In this document: piece by piece, positions 18,088 through 27,940 of the stretch
How the letters are laid out: every line of letters begins with the position of its first letter
How positions within the stretch are numbered: the stretch's first letter is position 1
Assembly: GCF_024362695.1 (NCBI RefSeq)
Contig: NC_065433.1
Span: forward strand, 26,073,700 to 26,137,699
Source: Pectinophora gossypiella
Lineage: Eukaryota; Arthropoda; Insecta; Lepidoptera; Gelechiidae
DNA length: 64,000 bases
Direction: 5' to 3'
The notes under the pieces: generated by a model
The model's input: only the letters and a program-made list of their open reading frames with translations
What the model was told of the DNA's origin: nothing
Database searches by the model: none
Translations under genes and position numbers: made by a program

Positions 18088-18313
18088 ACAAGATAATTTA
18101 TGAAATTCTGATTACTAAATGAAGACATATCTAAAACTAACGAAAAGCATTTCATTTTTTCTATTTAACTTATTTATGAATTTATCACGGTTTTCTATGA
18201 CGCCACAGTGTGCTTTTTCAAACAAATTCCATAGGTATTAATTTCATGTTTTTACGTTCAATAAAAAGTAACTGATTTGACTAGTGTGTGTAGTGACTAG
18301 GAAAGTAGCCTAT
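18088..18313 (-). mobile_element. MITE L, inverted neighbour
   Basis: Inverted copy starting at ATAATTTATGAAATTCTGAT and ending TGACTAGGAAAGTAGCCTAT, so 17690-18313 is a head-to-head pair able to fold. Diverged terminal repeat at the right end. Confidence 0.65.
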
Positions 18314-18329
18314 TGGGATATAGTTGTGA

Positions 18330-18415
18330 CCTTCTGTTAATATAAATAGCCTATACGTGTACGTTCCACTGCTGAGCAAAGGAGCGGGTGTGGAGCATAC
18401 TCCATCACGCTGCTC
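18330..18415 (-). repeat. SINE-1 tail
   Basis: On the minus strand GAGCAGCGTGATGGAGTATG, then CTCCACACCCGCTCCTTTGC and CAGCAGTGGAACGTACACGT, a SINE-1 3' end cut at the left. Its first part is included in the segment duplicated at 28 kb. Confidence 0.7.
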
Positions 18416-18670
18416 TATGTGAATAATAGTAATGTAGGTAATAGCAACACCGCAGATTAGGTACTTAAATAGGTACCTCAGCATATGTTTGCTATTATTA
18501 TACAGGTGACGCCAGGATTTGACGCCAGATAATGAGGTATCGTAAGGTTGTTTTGTATTTTGTTATGTTATGTTGTTATGTTATGTAGTTTCCCTCTAGT
18601 AAATGCACCTTTTTTCTAAAGGTCAAAACTTCGTAATAGTTATATTACATGTCATATGTAAAATAAAATT
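18382..18670 (+). other. Upstream flank duplicated by SINE-2 (source locus)
   Basis: These 289 bp match 28534-28246 on the opposite strand with no difference noticed by eye. They include the reversed SINE-1 tail start, a region with GGTGACGCCAGGATTTGACG and a TGTTATG-rich run. The repeat with 28 kb continues into the SINE at 18671. Confidence 0.85.
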
Positions 18671-18950
18671 GAGGAGCCCGGTGGCGCAGCGGTGAACGCG
18701 CACGGTCTGCGATTGTTGAAGTTAAGCAACTTTCGCAAAGGCCGGTCATAGGATGGGTGACCACAATAAAAAAAGTTTTCATCTCGAGCTCCTCCGTGCT
18801 TCGGAAGGCACGTTAAGCCGTTTTGGTCCCGGCTGCATTAGCAGTCGTTAATAACCACCAATCCGCACTGGGCCCGCGTGGTGGTTTAAGGCCCGTTCTC
18901 CCCCGTTCAGTGCAGTGGGGACGTTAATGGGATGATGATGATGTAAAATA
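18671..18950 (+). mobile_element. SINE-2, probable parent copy
   Basis: GAGGAGCCCGGTGGCGCAGC head with private changes (GTGAACGCGCACGG) shared only with the 27941-28538 copy. ATGTAAAATA precedes it (from about 18657) and follows it (from 18951), so the SINE itself has its own target duplication here. Its tail has lost the CCATCCATAGGG block still present in the daughter copy. Confidence 0.85.
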
Positions 18951-18959
18951 TAATAATAC

Positions 18960-19379
18960 AATAATGGTACTTAAGTACTAAGCGGTAAATAAAGTTAAAA
19001 ATTCTTCAAATCTATAGAAAGTGTGTTCGAGTAGCCAGCATTTAAGACTACTTTTAAAACATTTCAATGATGGCGCGTCAACGATTGATTTAGGCAATAC
19101 AATTACCAAAGTATCCGTATGAAAACTCTTAGAAGACAGGATTAGAAGACAGAAGACATAAAAAAATGTTCCGTTGAAAGCTTACCGTTCGCGAAAACAT
19201 AAACTATTTGAAAATTCATGAATTGAGGTAAAAAATAAAAGTCCTGTTGTGTGTTATTTTATTCGGCGACTGTCATCGAACATAAGTATTATTAGGAGAG
19301 TATTTAAAAAAAAACAAAAAATGGTACGTGACATGTTATAATATATGTTATTTTAAAATACTCTTTTGAATTATAGGTA
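18960..19379. other. No feature recognised
   Basis: AT-rich sequence with no repeat partner found. Confidence 0.4.
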
Positions 19380-19625
19380 TAAGTAGTCAATGGTGCCGAC
19401 ACTTGCAGAATTTGGTGGAAAACTCATGAAATCTTCAGTGTGTTTCTTTTTATTATTTTCAGTTCCATACATTTGCCTATGCATTTGGTTGAGGGCTGGC
19501 CTGTGCCCAGCAGTGGGACGTATATCGGCTGTTTATGTTATGTATGTAGATTTGCGAGGGAAAATTCCACTTGTTATCAATTCAGAACCATGAATTATTC
19601 TTCTGAATCTTTCGTTACGGTGTCA
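19380..19625. mobile_element. MITE A remnant carrying a SINE-1 tail
   Basis: MITE A arm sequence (GAAAATTCCACTTGTTATCA, TCGTTACGGTGTCACTAA) is interrupted at 19469-19552 by GGCTGGCCTGTGCCCAGCAG and GACGTATATCGGCTG, a 5'-truncated SINE-1 tail. TTT-rich flanks (ACATTT, AGATTT) may be the target duplication. Confidence 0.6.
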
Positions 19626-19628
19626 CTA

Positions 19629-20030
19629 ATAAAAAAATAAATAAAAAAATGCATTTATTTCAGGTAGGTACCCATATTGTAAGATATAATTATGTCCCTT
19701 TAAAATTAAAAGTTATTACAATGAAAAAAATAATAATAATGAAATAAAGTTAAAAAATATTAAAATCAAAACTTAAAATTAAAATCATATTTATTAAAAT
19801 GAAAAATTAATTAATATTGAGTTAAAAATAAATATAAAATAATAAAATCCATTTAAAAGGGGGTTCCCCTTTCCGGAACTGGCACAGAGAGGTGTCTCTC
19901 ACAGCAATGCCGAAGAAAAGGGCAGTCCGGTCTGGATGCAATCATCATCAGGACGCTGTTGGAGCTGGCTCGCACCCTGCGCACCAGCGACGTGGCTAAT
20001 ACCCTGACTAATTCTTGCAGCGGGGTAAAT
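19629..20030 (-). repeat. A-rich LINE 3' end-like segment
   Basis: Starts with an A-rich AATAAATAAAAAAATGC run, extends through 200 bp of very A-rich DNA, then a GC-rich part (CTTTCCGGAACTGGCACAG). A LINE 3' end on the minus strand is the likeliest origin. The family is not determined. Confidence 0.35.
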
Positions 20031-20109
20031 TAGAATCAGGGTACTATGAGTAAGATGTGAGTATAGTATACGATGATGTAGTGAAGGGTAGTACTTAGTA
20101 ATCTAAGTA

Positions 20110-20380
20110 AGTATCCTTCATCCTCATCACAATCATCTCACTTTCTTCTCTCAATGTTAGTCACTTACTACACCACCGTTTATACATCCTTGCCTTACAC
20201 ACCGCTTTCGTATTCAAAATGCATCTCCTTAAAAAAAAAATGGGGATAAAATAATAATAAAGATGATACAGTCTACTCTAAACTGCGGCAGATAAGTACA
20301 TAGGTACTTATCTGCCGCAGTTTAGAGTAGACTGCGCATCATAGGATGCGGTGGGAAATAGGCGTGAGTTTATGTATTTT
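20110..20380. pseudogene. Broken RTE LINE tail with a hairpin
   Basis: 20110-20240 on the minus strand has AAAGCGGTGTGTAAGGCAAG like the 8275 region. 20255-20380 on the plus strand has GATACAGTCTACTCTAAACT and GGTGGGAAATAGGCGTGAG from the tail. Between them lies a perfect 31 bp inverted repeat (20269-20334). Confidence 0.6.
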
Positions 20381-20990
20381 TACTTTAATAAATTAATAGT
20401 AACATTTTGATATTCTCTGCAATGCGCGGTAATTAAAAATGACGCGCGATAAAATTTATATAACGTGACAGTAACCAGGTTAACCGCATGTAGCGTAAGC
20501 TTTATGGGCCATTGTGGGACAGTCCTGTTCGGTCCGCGCGTAACGTTTAGTCCGGCTTAGTCCAGAAATTGTGGTCACAGTACATCCCAAGTATAAAAGC
20601 GTCCTATTGTTAACTTTTGCAACAGTTTCTATGTTTCTAACGTCTTTTATAAACAAGCTTTTCGCTTTTCCATTCGCGACTTCATCCGCTTAGACTTAGG
20701 TTAACGCAGACGTATTTTTTTTTTGTTTCTGAACTATTATGTACCCCTGACCATAGAATAAAGATTAGTACTACATATATAACGTTAACTCTCTTTGAGG
20801 TCGCTCAAACCAAGATTGTTCATGAGGAATGGTGACAACTTTAGGCATATTTTTTTATTTGTCTCCTACGTCGATCATAATATACATATATTGGAGCTTT
20901 TCTATGTTGTAACTTGTATAATATATAATTGGTAATCTATAATTGGCTTTTTTATTAATTAAAATGTTATATTACCACTGTGCACACTAT
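20381..20990. other. No feature recognised
   Basis: AT-rich stretch with one CpG-rich patch (about 20500-20570). No coding or repeat signal found. Confidence 0.4.
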
Positions 20991-21206
20991 ACACGGTGTT
21001 AGTGACATCGTAACGAACACTGAGAGGGATGATTCAGATCATGATTCTGAGTTGATATCAAGTGGAATTTCCTCTCGGAAAATTAATGTATTTTTATTGT
21101 TTCCTGTAATTACTTTGGCGAGGGAAATTCCATTTGATATCAACTCAGAATCGTGGTCTGAATCACCCCTCAAAGTTTTCGTTACGATGTCACTAACACT
21201 CTGCGT
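20991..21206. mobile_element. MITE A, single unit
   Basis: Left arm GGTGTTAGTGACATCGTAAC and ATGATTCAGATCATGATTCT, right arm CATTTGATATCAACTCAGAA and CGTTACGATGTCACTAACAC. Near-complete foldback of about 215 bp. The 84-codon frame through it is an artefact of the arms. Confidence 0.85.
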
Positions 21207-21512
21207 AAGTTGTCGATTATCGGAAAAAAAATGAAAAGTAGATGCTGTGTTTCAACTTCGGCCCTAGGTGATGTGTTTGAGTTGTTCGCACTTAGTACAA
21301 TACTAAATTACTAACGCATTCAACAGCTTTTCGCATAACTAGAACACTTCCATTGAACGTAGAAAACGTTATAACCATTGGAATAGTATTGAATAAATCA
21401 AGGGATCGAAATAAAACATCTTTTTTTTCAACGGGCAAGATCGTAAAATGCCTTTAAGGCTATAAACGTAAAACCCTGGCGAGTCGCTGGGGAATTTTCC
21501 CGTTACCACCAA
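21207..21512. other. No feature recognised
   Basis: About 300 bp without a recognised repeat or gene. Confidence 0.4.
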
Positions 21513-21770
21513 ATAGGGAGTTTCCGACTAGTCAAATCAGTTACTTTTTACTAAACGTCAAACATGAAATTACTATGGAATTTTTATGAAAAAGCACCCT
21601 GTGACGTCATAGAAAAGGTGATAAAATGTCGCACTTCTTAGTACATTCTTATTAAAATTTGTAAATAAGGTAAATAGAAAAAAGAAAACCTTTTTTGTTA
21701 CCTTTCAATCTGTCTTTATTTAGTAATCAGAATTTTATAATTTATTTTTGACCTAGGAAACTACTCAATT
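21513..21770 (+). mobile_element. MITE L, complete
   Basis: ATAGGGAGTTTCCGACTAGT to GACCTAGGAAACTACTCAAT. Short imperfect terminal inverted repeats (GGAGTTTCC against GGAAACTAC). Interior carries ACTAAACGTCAAACATG and TGTGACGTCATAG. About 258 bp, non-coding. Confidence 0.8.
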
Positions 21771-21834
21771 CCGTTTTCGACTTATTGTCGGGCCAATTTG
21801 GACCAATTAGTTTTTTTTTTATTTCTCTCAGATC

Positions 21835-21900
21835 GTATTAACTACTGGGCCGGAGTGTGATTGCTGAGGGCTCTCACCCGGAACACAATTGACAACATTT
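21835..21900 (-). repeat. RP retroposon scrap
   Basis: ATTAACTACTGGGCCGGAG and GCTGAGGGCTCTCACCCGG match the 3' part of RP on the opposite strand. Confidence 0.5.
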
Positions 21901-22329
21901 CAAATTTTTAAGCCGTGGTTTTTTTGTGCTATTTCGAAAGTACTTGTTTAAATAGAAGAAACGTATTTTTTCTTTTCAAGATTTTTCCACTAAAAGTTAC
22001 AAAAAATATTTTTTAAAAATTGGATTCTGCCATTGATAGAATGAAGGCAGTATAATGTAATGTACCTTTGCATGCGTATTTAAAACAAGTCGCAAACAAA
22101 GTGTCATGTTATGTATGACATTTACTTTTTTTATAATTTTTATGTAAAGGTCTGAACTTATTATGCCTTCCTCTTCTGACCTCGTGGATTTTTCAATATA
22201 TTTCTATTATTACTGAATTAAAAAATCTGAAAAAATGTGTTTTGTGTAAATCATAGAAATATCTCGAAATGGTTTTCGATTTAAGGCACCTTAGTAAAAA
22301 TGAAATGTTGTCAATTTTAAATATGCGCG
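21901..22329. other. No feature recognised
   Basis: AT-rich sequence. The only notable feature is T-rich runs near 21920 and 22120. Confidence 0.4.
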
Positions 22330-22460
22330 TTAAATGTGCGTGGGTGCTCAGTTGGACGCGAACCTCGGTTCAGGGCGTCGCCTGAGGGGATTATATCTGA
22401 AAGAATTAATCGACCCTAGTGGGCCGATAGCAATAAGCGCTGAATGAGGGAAAGAAGTTA
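22330..22460 (-). repeat. RP retroposon middle segment
   Basis: GGTGCTCAGTTGGACGCGAA, CTCGGTTCAGGGCGTCGCC and ATTAATCGACCCTAGTGGGC match the 5668-6165 copy. Confidence 0.65.
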
Positions 22461-22852
22461 ATACCTGAAGAAAATGTAGAGAAGTTAGCTACTGGGCTCC
22501 GTGTGAAAAGGGCCATGCATTCACCATTGACTAGATTTGATTATGTCAATCCTATTCATTTTTATTCGTCTATTTTTTGTTCAGCTAAGAGTCCTATATC
22601 AACAGGACATTGTATCATAAGTGATGTGAGCATGGTTAACTATATAATTAAAAAGAATAAAAAAGTGTGTAAACAGGAGTAGACCGACCTCGCTGTCTCC
22701 ATTTCGTAGATGATATATAGGTACTCGTATATTCGGAATTGCCATTCATTCATTGGTTCGAATCCAAGACAAATTCAGGCGCTTTCTGATCAAATTTGCT
22801 GAAATCGGATTTACCGTTAAAAAACTCTTTCTCTCATTTTTGTATGATAAAT
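22461..22852. other. No feature recognised
   Basis: No coding signal or repeat partner found. Confidence 0.4.
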
Positions 22853-22975
22853 TGCATTAAATACTTGCCCGGACAAATGGGGAGCGCAGGGGGCTATCAC
22901 CCGGTACAAAAAAGACAACAGTTTTGAAGGTGTACCTTCGGCTCGGCTCAGAGCGTCGGTCGTCTGAGAGGAATA
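22853..22975 (-). repeat. RP retroposon fragment
   Basis: ACTTGCCCGGACAAATGGGG and GGGGGCTATCACCCGGTAC, with the later CTCGGCTCAGAGCGTCG part. Its 3' end is missing. Confidence 0.65.
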
Positions 22976-23104
22976 AAAAATACAAAACTCTTTATTGTAC
23001 TTAAATATTCTTCTTATGGAATACCAACCTCATCAACCGTATGATAATGTAGTCGTTACTATAATAACCCTGACACCAGGGTTGATGACGTTCAAATAAA
23101 TATT

Positions 23105-23400
23105 AAAAATACTTTATTATACGAATACGCCCAACGACCTACGACACCGATCCGGAGGTCCCGGGTTCAAATCCCGGTTAAGTTTGGTTACGACATTACA
23201 GGCCGATCACCTGATTGTCCGAAGGCAAAATGATCCGTGCTTCGGGAGGCACGTTAAGCCGTTGCTCCCGGTTACTTACTGATGTAAGTACGTAGTCGTT
23301 ACATGAGTCATGTCAGGGGCCTTTGGCGGCTTGGTAATAACCCTAACACCAGGGTTGATGAGGTTGGTATTCCACTTGACAACCCACACGATATGAAGAA
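23105..23400 (+). mobile_element. SINE-3, near full length
   Basis: Diverged tRNA-like head with B box GGGTTCAAATCCCGG, GGTTACGACATTACAGG, core CGTGCTTCGGGAGGCACG...GTTGCTCCCGG, then TGATGTAAGTACGTAGTCG, GTCAGGGGCCTTTGGCGG and CACCAGGGTTGATGAGG. A piece of a second SINE-3 tail lies just upstream (about 23015-23095). The antisense 66-codon frame is not a gene. Confidence 0.8.
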
Positions 23401-23504
23401 GATACGAATACGGATTATACGTATTTGAAAGAAGAATCGACCCTTGTGGCGATAAGCGATAATGATGTGCTGAATGGAAGTTGAGATAGGTATTGCTATT
23501 CCTA

Positions 23505-23760
23505 CCAATAAGGCATGTGTGCCCTACACCTTGTCATACTAGGATCGTGATAGGACCGCGTCACCCCACTGCAACGGAGCAACCCCGGTTCGTGAACGGT
23601 AAAAAAAAACTGTTTTTTAAGGGGTAGGCAGACCTACAAGGTTATCAGAAGACAAAATGTAACGACTTAAGTTGGCTTGAAATCAAACCTAAAATTATGT
23701 GAATGTTTCGTGTTATTTACTTTTAGAATTTAAAATAATTTAAAAAAAAAACTCAAAAGA
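23505..23760. repeat. Diverged interspersed repeat
   Basis: CACCCCACTGCAACGGAGCA and AAGGGGTAGGCAGACC suggest kinship with the repeat near 2540-2680. Otherwise unassigned. Confidence 0.35.
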
Positions 23761-23764
23761 AATC

Positions 23765-23840
23765 ATGAATTTTACAACGGAAAATTCTCAGACTCAGAAT
23801 CATGGTCTGAATCATCCCCCTCAGTATTTGTTACGATGTC
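23765..23840. repeat. MITE A right arm only
   Basis: AACGGAAAATTCTCAGACTC, CATGGTCTGAATCATCCCC and TTGTTACGATGTCACTT. The terminal CACCCTG is replaced by SINE-3, indicating insertion at or deletion of the end. Confidence 0.7.
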
Positions 23841-23845
23841 ACTTC

Positions 23846-24154
23846 TCTTATTCTCGTGTGGGTTGTGAGGTGGAGTACCAACCTCATCAACCCTGGTGTC
23901 AGGGTTACTATTGAGCTGCCAAAGACCCCTGACATAGCTAATGTAACGACTTACACCAGTAAGTAGTAACTGGGACCATAGGCTTAACGTGCCTTCCGAA
24001 GCACGGATCATTTTACTTTCGGTCAATCTGGTGATCAGTCAGTAATGTCCTAACCAAACTAGGGACCACAAAGTATTTTGTGATATGTCCCGGGAATCGA
24101 ACCCGGGACCTCCGGGTTGTAAGCCCACCGCTCAACCACTGGACCACTGAGGTC
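23846..24154 (-). mobile_element. SINE-3, full length
   Basis: Complete on the minus strand: head with A box GTGGTCCAGTGGTTGAGCGG and B box GGGTTCGATTCCCGG, then TTGGTTAGGACATTAC, core, TTACTGGTGTAAGTCG region and GACACCAGGGTTGATGAGG tail, ending in CACAACCCACACGAG. The head would fold only as a degraded tRNA, so it is not called as a tRNA gene. Confidence 0.85.
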
Positions 24155-24757
24155 GTTTACGCTACAGTGTTGTAGAAATTCATACAAAGAATATTTTTTG
24201 CCTGTAAGTACCGGGACGGATTTATTGGGCACGCACCTTTATGTACAATCCTACCTACATACTCCACTGTGTTACCATAATCCGCACTGCATTATTGACG
24301 ATAGCAAATTGCGTCATGAATCATCCGCGCGGATCGTTATGTCGTTAAACGTCCACTAAAATATTCAGTGCAAGCCCATTGCCGGATTGATAATAACTCC
24401 AGCCTGAATCCGTCGCTTTACTAGTTGCATAAACTGTCTGTAATAATTTTATGTAGTTACCTACCTATTTCCAAGTTTTATTTTGCAATAAATTTTAATC
24501 TTCGTTTTCCTTTTTTCATACCATTTAAATGTTATTTAAAGAAAGTTTACACGATCTATGCTTTTTTGTTTATTTATTTTTATTTTATTTTCAACTATTG
24601 TTTCTTTTTAATTTGTTAAATTTAGTTTATATGTTTTATTATTATTTTAGTCATTGTTGTGTGCGTCTATAATTGGCAGGCATACCGGAACTTTTCCTAT
24701 GTGTATTAGTGTGTGTACTGTTGTTGATGCACAATAATAAATAAATAAATAAAAAAA
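24155..24757 (+). repeat. Unassigned, ending in a LINE-like AATA tail
   Basis: The last about 330 bp (T-rich, then TTGTTGATGCACAATAATAA with AAAT repeats to 24757) looks like a retrotransposon 3' end. 24155-24420 has no recognised content. Confidence 0.4.
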
Positions 24758-24984
24758 CTGTCTGCCGCTGTGTGGTCTAGTGACATTGAATAAGGAATAA
24801 TACTATGTACTTATAGAACGGCATCTCTCCGCTCCCCACCAGCGGCTGATCTAGGTTTACCTCCCCTCCCCTTGGACAAAGTTTAGCCTTCAATCGTACG
24901 GCGTTAGTCGTCACACACACAGATGCGCGTGTACGATAACGTCAATGTGTGGTATCTGTGTAAAACGAGGTAGTTTGTATGAAG

Positions 24985-25190
24985 TGTCCGGGGTGTGCTA
25001 GTGGTTAGAGCGTCAGTCTCTCGATTTGTAGGCCCCAGGTTCAATACCCGGTGGGAACTAATCACAACACGCTGTGGTCACTAGTTTGTTTAGGATATTG
25101 CATACTGATCACCCGATGGTCCGAAAGCAGGATGACCCGTTCTTTGGAGTTAATATATGTAGTAGGCATGGAGGATCAGGAGCCTTTGGT
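24985..25190 (+). repeat. Old tRNA-derived SINE head
   Basis: GGTGTGCTAGTGGTTAGAGC (A box) and CAGGTTCAATACCCGG (B box) followed by CACTAGTTTGTTTAGGA and GATCACCCGATGGTCCG, as in SINE-1/SINE-3 heads. Core and tail are lost. Several overlapping short frames here reflect the SINE. Confidence 0.55.
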
Positions 25191-25919
25191 GTCTCAAAAG
25201 CATCTTCATTTTCAACACATACTAACAAGTATAAACCCAGTAGAAGAAATTGTTTATTATAAAAGGACGCCAAACACAAAGACAAGACAAATAACATCAC
25301 TTAAAAATGTTCACAAAACAATTACAAAAAACATGGAAGGATGTTCATTAGAATGATCATAAGGTGGTGGACGTCCTGAGATAAAAGGGCCTCACTCAGC
25401 ACAAGTCGCGGCGTGAACCATGACGCTGGTATTATGCGGACCCTGCTGGGTGAGGGGAGTCAGGTACATCCACAGCAAGATGAACTAAGTACCTACGCTT
25501 CACCGAGGTTTCTGTTACACTAACAAGATTGGTGGCCATATCGCCGACAATACACCGTCGTATTCTAGTGCCTTGAGATTCTACCCACCCCGTAGAGAAT
25601 ACCAGCGCGAGTTCTATCCCCCTATAGTTACAATACACCATCTGCTCGTTTCCAATAACAGTCACGTATAAAGTTGAAACATGGACTTGTAAAAAAATAA
25701 CTTTCCCTGTCATGTTTCTCGAGGGATTTAAGGTCTAAAACTTTTGTAACGATGATCGACATTCTTAATATAGGGACCGTAATTGGTCCGGGAAAGGAGA
25801 ATTTATTTACTCCGATTTACCCACAGCGGCAGCCCTAGGAAATTGTTTTTGAACGGATTCGGTTAAATGTTGTCAAGTCCAATAAGTAGGTGAAGATGAG
25901 GGGTAGTCAGAGGTGTACA
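25191..25919. other. No feature recognised
   Basis: About 730 bp without a repeat partner. A 93-codon minus frame (25432-25713) has no recognisable motif. Confidence 0.4.
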
Positions 25920-26434
25920 TGTCGTGGCCAGATCTTATAATCGATCATTTCATGATGTGTTCGACCATTTCATGACATGGCCATATTTCATGAAATAGCC
26001 AACTTAAGTTGACCATATCGTTGAAAGGTCAACGTTTAAGTAATGATATTTCAATCAACGTTTGGCCATAACGTTAATGCAGGCGGTGTCCATGCTATGT
26101 GGTGTAATAAAAATGCGAATAGTCGAATAATTTCTTAGGTTCAAAATTATGTACCTAATCGATATGGAAAATTGTACAATTACGTTGACTCATCGATTAT
26201 AATATCAATCAAGTTTTATATCGACACCAGCGCCGTTACCGGTGGATAATGTTACTAATTTTATGATATGATTGCCAACGTTTGGCCATATCATGAATTT
26301 AGTTGCTCATATCATTTAAACGTTTTGTGTTCATTGATCTGACCAAACTACATCATGATGTGGCCACATGTGACCATTTTGTGAAATGATCGAGCACATC
26401 ATCAAATGATCAATTCTAAGATCTAGGCACGACA
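25920..26434. mobile_element. Foldback element made of small palindromes
   Basis: TGTCGTGGCCAGATCTTATA at the left is inverted as CTAAGATCTAGGCACGACA at the right. The arms run over 100 bp and consist of spaced near-palindromes such as ATCATTTCATGATGTG, CCATTTCATGACATGG and ATTTCATGAAAT. The centre has TATCGACACCAGCGCCG. No reading frame of note. It abuts MITE A at 26437. Confidence 0.65.
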
Positions 26435-26436
26435 TA

Positions 26437-26914
26437 CTGGGTGTTAGTGACATCGTAACGAATACTGAGGGGGTTGATTCAGACCATGATTCTGAGTTAA
26501 AATCAAGTGGAATTTTCCGTCGCAAAATTCATGATTTTTTTTTAGTTTTTTTAAATTATTTTCAATTCCACCTGAAAATTCCACTTGATATTAAATCAGA
26601 ATAATCACATGAATCATCCCTCTCAGTATTCGTTACGATGACACTTATACCCCGTACAAGTACATACGGTAGCCATATAAGTAGGTATGGGTGTTAGTGA
26701 CACCGTAACGAATACTGATGGGGATGGTTCAGACCATGATTCTGAGTTGATTTCAAGTGGAATTTCGTGTCAAAAAATTAATGAAAATTTTTCTTTTCTT
26801 TTTAATTATTTTCCAATCCATACTTTTGCGACGGAAATTTCTACTTGATATCAACTCAGAATCATGGCCTGAAGCACCCCTCAAAGTTTTCGTTACGATG
26901 TCACTAACACCCTG
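26437..26914. mobile_element. MITE A dimer
   Basis: Two foldback units in tandem: first unit about 26439-26655, spacer with ACATACGGTAGCCATATAAG, second unit about 26693-26914 ending GTCACTAACACCCTG. Same architecture as 43404-43912 and 59561-60017, so the dimer is probably the mobile form. Confidence 0.8.
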
Positions 26915-26935
26915 TAAATACTAATATACTACTTA

Positions 26936-27010
26936 TACCGTGGTGTCCCTTTTACTGTGGTGTCCCTTTATAATAAACGTTTCTTTCTTTCTACTTCTTT
27001 CTTTCTATGT
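26936..27010 (+). repeat. Retroposon end with TTTC microsatellite
   Basis: GGTGTCCCTTTTACTGTGG is followed by a second GTGGTGTCCCTTTATAATAA and a TTTC-rich run. The short internal duplication plus AATAAA-like motif and microsatellite suggests a LINE 3' end. Confidence 0.4.
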
Positions 27011-27039
27011 TGAAGCCCTATGTAATAGAGGATGTGCTT

Positions 27040-27150
27040 ACTGCCATTAACCGGGCACAAATCCTGAAAACCACGTGATATCAATTATCTAAATCCAATC
27101 ATGAATTCCAAAGTCATAAAGTCGAATTCTATGACTCTATTTTATTTTTG
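27040..27150 (-). repeat. Fragment of the SINE type seen at 11855
   Basis: GCACAAATCCTGAAAACCAC, GTGATATCAATTATC and AAGTCGAATTCTATG mirror the 11870-11925 segment. Confidence 0.45.
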
Positions 27151-27176
27151 TTTTATACCACTCACCACTCACCAGG

Positions 27177-27515
27177 TTGACAGCCTCCGTGGTCTAGTGG
27201 TTAGAGCGTTAGGCTCACGATCTGGAGGTCCGGGTTCAATTCCCGATGGGGACATTGTCGAAATCACTTTGTGAGACTGTCCTTTGTTTGGTAAGGACTT
27301 TTCAGGCTTGAATCACCTGATTGTCCGAAAAAGTAAGATGATTCCGTGCTTCGGAGGGCACGTTAAGCCGTTGGTCCCGGCTATTAGCCGTAAAAACACC
27401 TCCACCAACCCGCAGTGGAGCAGCGTGGTGGAGTATGCTCCATACCCCCTCCGGTTGATTGAGGGGAGGCCTGTGCCCAGCAGTGGGACGTATATAGGCA
27501 GTTTATGTTTATGTA
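27177..27515 (+). mobile_element. SINE-1, full length
   Basis: Head CAGCCTCCGTGGTCTAGTGG with A box, B box GGGTTCAATTCCCGATGG, body TTGTTTGGTAAGGACTTTTC, core CGTGCTTCGGAGGGCACG, GTGGAGCAGCGTGGTGGAG and tail GAGGCCTGTGCCCAGCAGTG. About 97% identical to 60450-60784. CCACTCACC occurs just before the SINE (within 27161-27176) and after it (about 27523), a partial target duplication. The open frame crossing it is an artefact. Confidence 0.9.
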
Positions 27516-27654
27516 CCACTCACCCGTTAGGTAAACTCACAAAGAGAAAAAATACTGGAAAATTAAATCTTTTTTTTACTCGGATAGATGGCGCCGGCGT
27601 CGGCTTAATGACGATAGATCGAAAGAATTTCACATGGACAGGATTCCAGGGGCC

Positions 27655-27806
27655 TGTTTTATAAAACTTACAATTGTAAATTACAACGACAATTTGATGT
27701 TCATTACGTAGCTAATATGAAACTGCAAAATATTCGTGATCACACACTCCGCAATGTACATCAAATTGTCATTGTAATTTACAATTGTAAGTTTTCTTAA
27801 ACAGGC
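27655..27806. mobile_element. Foldback MITE (GGGGCCTGTTT ends)
   Basis: GGGGCCTGTTTTATAAAACT then TACAATTGTAAATTACAA at the left pairs with TTGTAATTTACAATTGTAAG and AAACAGGCCCC at the right. Arms of about 55 bp around a 45 bp centre. Ends resemble some hAT MITEs, but the target duplication is unclear. Confidence 0.7.
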
Positions 27807-27940
27807 CCCAGGAGGACCCGATGCTGTAACAGTTAACATGCTCGTTATGACTTGACAAGAGCTGCGGGTTCAAGTCCTGTTCAAGTCACATTATTTTTAT
27901 TTAATTTTCACTTTGTGTGTTTGAAACACGGGTGAGCGAT

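Noticed and set aside
24060..24154. Possible tRNA gene on the minus strand
   Set aside because: It is the head of SINE-3. The same head is linked to the same body at 53301 and 29815.
27178..27255. Possible tRNA gene (good A and B boxes)
   Set aside because: The sequence continues directly into a SINE body, recurs at 60450 with the same flanks inside, and lacks a proper acceptor stem.
27284..27664. 126-codon frame with a close relative at 60550-60846
   Set aside because: Similarity between the two predicted proteins comes from two copies of SINE-1. The frames run on into different flanking DNA.
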